From Saccharibacillus deserti (GTDB lineage Bacteria > Bacillota > Bacilli > Paenibacillales > Paenibacillaceae): a stretch of 64,000 nt of DNA. Made by a program: the position numbers and the translations under genes. The DNA lies in the NCBI RefSeq assembly GCF_013618475.1, contig NZ_JABJVN010000001.1:496001-560000 (forward strand), in the 5' to 3' direction. The stretch's first letter is position 1; each line of letters starts with the position of its first letter. The notes under the pieces were generated by a model that saw only the letters and a program-made list of their open reading frames with translations, was not told the origin of the DNA and did no database searches. Positions 63,779 to 64,000 of the stretch are shown piece by piece.

Positions 63779-64000
63779 ATGCAACCGCAGTTTCGGATCG
63801 AAAAAGACTTCCTGGGAGAAAAGCAGGTTCCCGCCGACGCCTATTACGGCGTTCAGACGATGAGAGCGATCGAGAATTTCCCGATCACGGGCTACCGGAT
63901 TCACGAATCGATGATTCGCGCACTGGGCATCGTCAAAAAAGCGGCCGCACTCGCCAATATGGAAGTGGGACGCTTGAAAGGGCCCCTGGGCGCTTCGATC
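63779..64000 (+). CDS. aspA: Aspartate ammonia-lyase, 5' part only
   Basis: 74 codons before the window ends: MQPQFRIEKDFLGEKQVPAD then AYYGVQTMRAIENFPITGYR, the N-terminal signature of aspartase in the fumarase/aspartase superfamily. It deaminates aspartate to fumarate. GGGAGG lies 10 bases upstream of the ATG. Together with alanine dehydrogenase it suggests an amino-acid catabolism neighbourhood. Confidence 0.88.
   Translation, partial: MQPQFRIEKDFLGEKQVPADAYYGVQTMRAIENFPITGYRIHESMIRALGIVKKAAALANMEVGRLKGPLGASI

Overview
The window looks like chromosomal DNA of a GC-rich, endospore-former-type Firmicute of the family Paenibacillaceae (Paenibacillus/Saccharibacillus-like). This is inferred from an S-layer-homology protein, a T-box-regulated threonyl-tRNA synthetase, YesM/YesN-type two-component regulators, LplB/YtcP-type sugar permeases, a fused chorismate mutase-DAHP synthase, strong AAGGAGG ribosome sites with frequent GTG/TTG starts, and many perfect hairpin-plus-T terminators. 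No tRNA, rRNA or replication origin was seen.

Layout. 1-7.1 kb: truncated AlaX editing protein, an SLH surface protein with an in-frame stop near its C-terminus, a GNAT acetyltransferase, and an ATP-grasp/esterase/DUF4261 cluster. 7.2-8.3 kb: a decayed CRISPR adaptation locus, with the C-terminal part of cas1, a cas2 with two in-frame stops, one degenerate CRISPR repeat and a complete leader. 8.5-11.1 kb: a frameshifted ATP-grasp gene, a glycine-zipper micro-protein and a penicillin-binding-like serine hydrolase. 11.3-17.5 kb: a LacI-type regulator with three copies of its probable operator, controlling an ABC sugar importer and a GH30 glycosidase. 17.7-25 kb: a second ABC importer (minus strand), divergent from a YesM/YesN sensor-regulator pair. 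25.2-27.7 kb: an HTH/membrane-protein pair and a two-gene module resembling the Kiwa anti-phage system (KwaB-like then KwaA-like).

28.2-37.9 kb is a type I-C CRISPR-Cas island. Array 1 has 24 repeats, then come its leader, cas3, a 77-residue extra ORF, cas5c, cas8c (with an internal cas11c start), cas7c, and array 2 with 16 repeats and its leader. Both arrays read on the minus strand, toward lower coordinates. The repeats of the two arrays differ by one compensated stem pair and one loop base. The cas4-cas1-cas2 adaptation block normally found after cas7 is absent; the only traces of cas1 and cas2 in the window are the stop-containing relics 28 kb upstream of cas7's end. The picture is an interference-competent system that has lost local adaptation.

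38-49 kb: small secreted or lipoproteins, two related exported helical proteins, a 226-nt nested palindrome, a T-box-controlled ThrRS whose editing-site residues are altered, a coiled-coil protein and a secreted beta-propeller. 49-64 kb: YtcJ-type amidohydrolase, MFS exporter, an AAA+ ATPase behind a Zur-like operator, a coiled-coil/DUF2325 protein, a five-PAS hybrid histidine kinase, a serpin, chorismate mutase-DAHP synthase, alanine dehydrogenase, an OsmC peroxidase and the start of aspartate ammonia-lyase.
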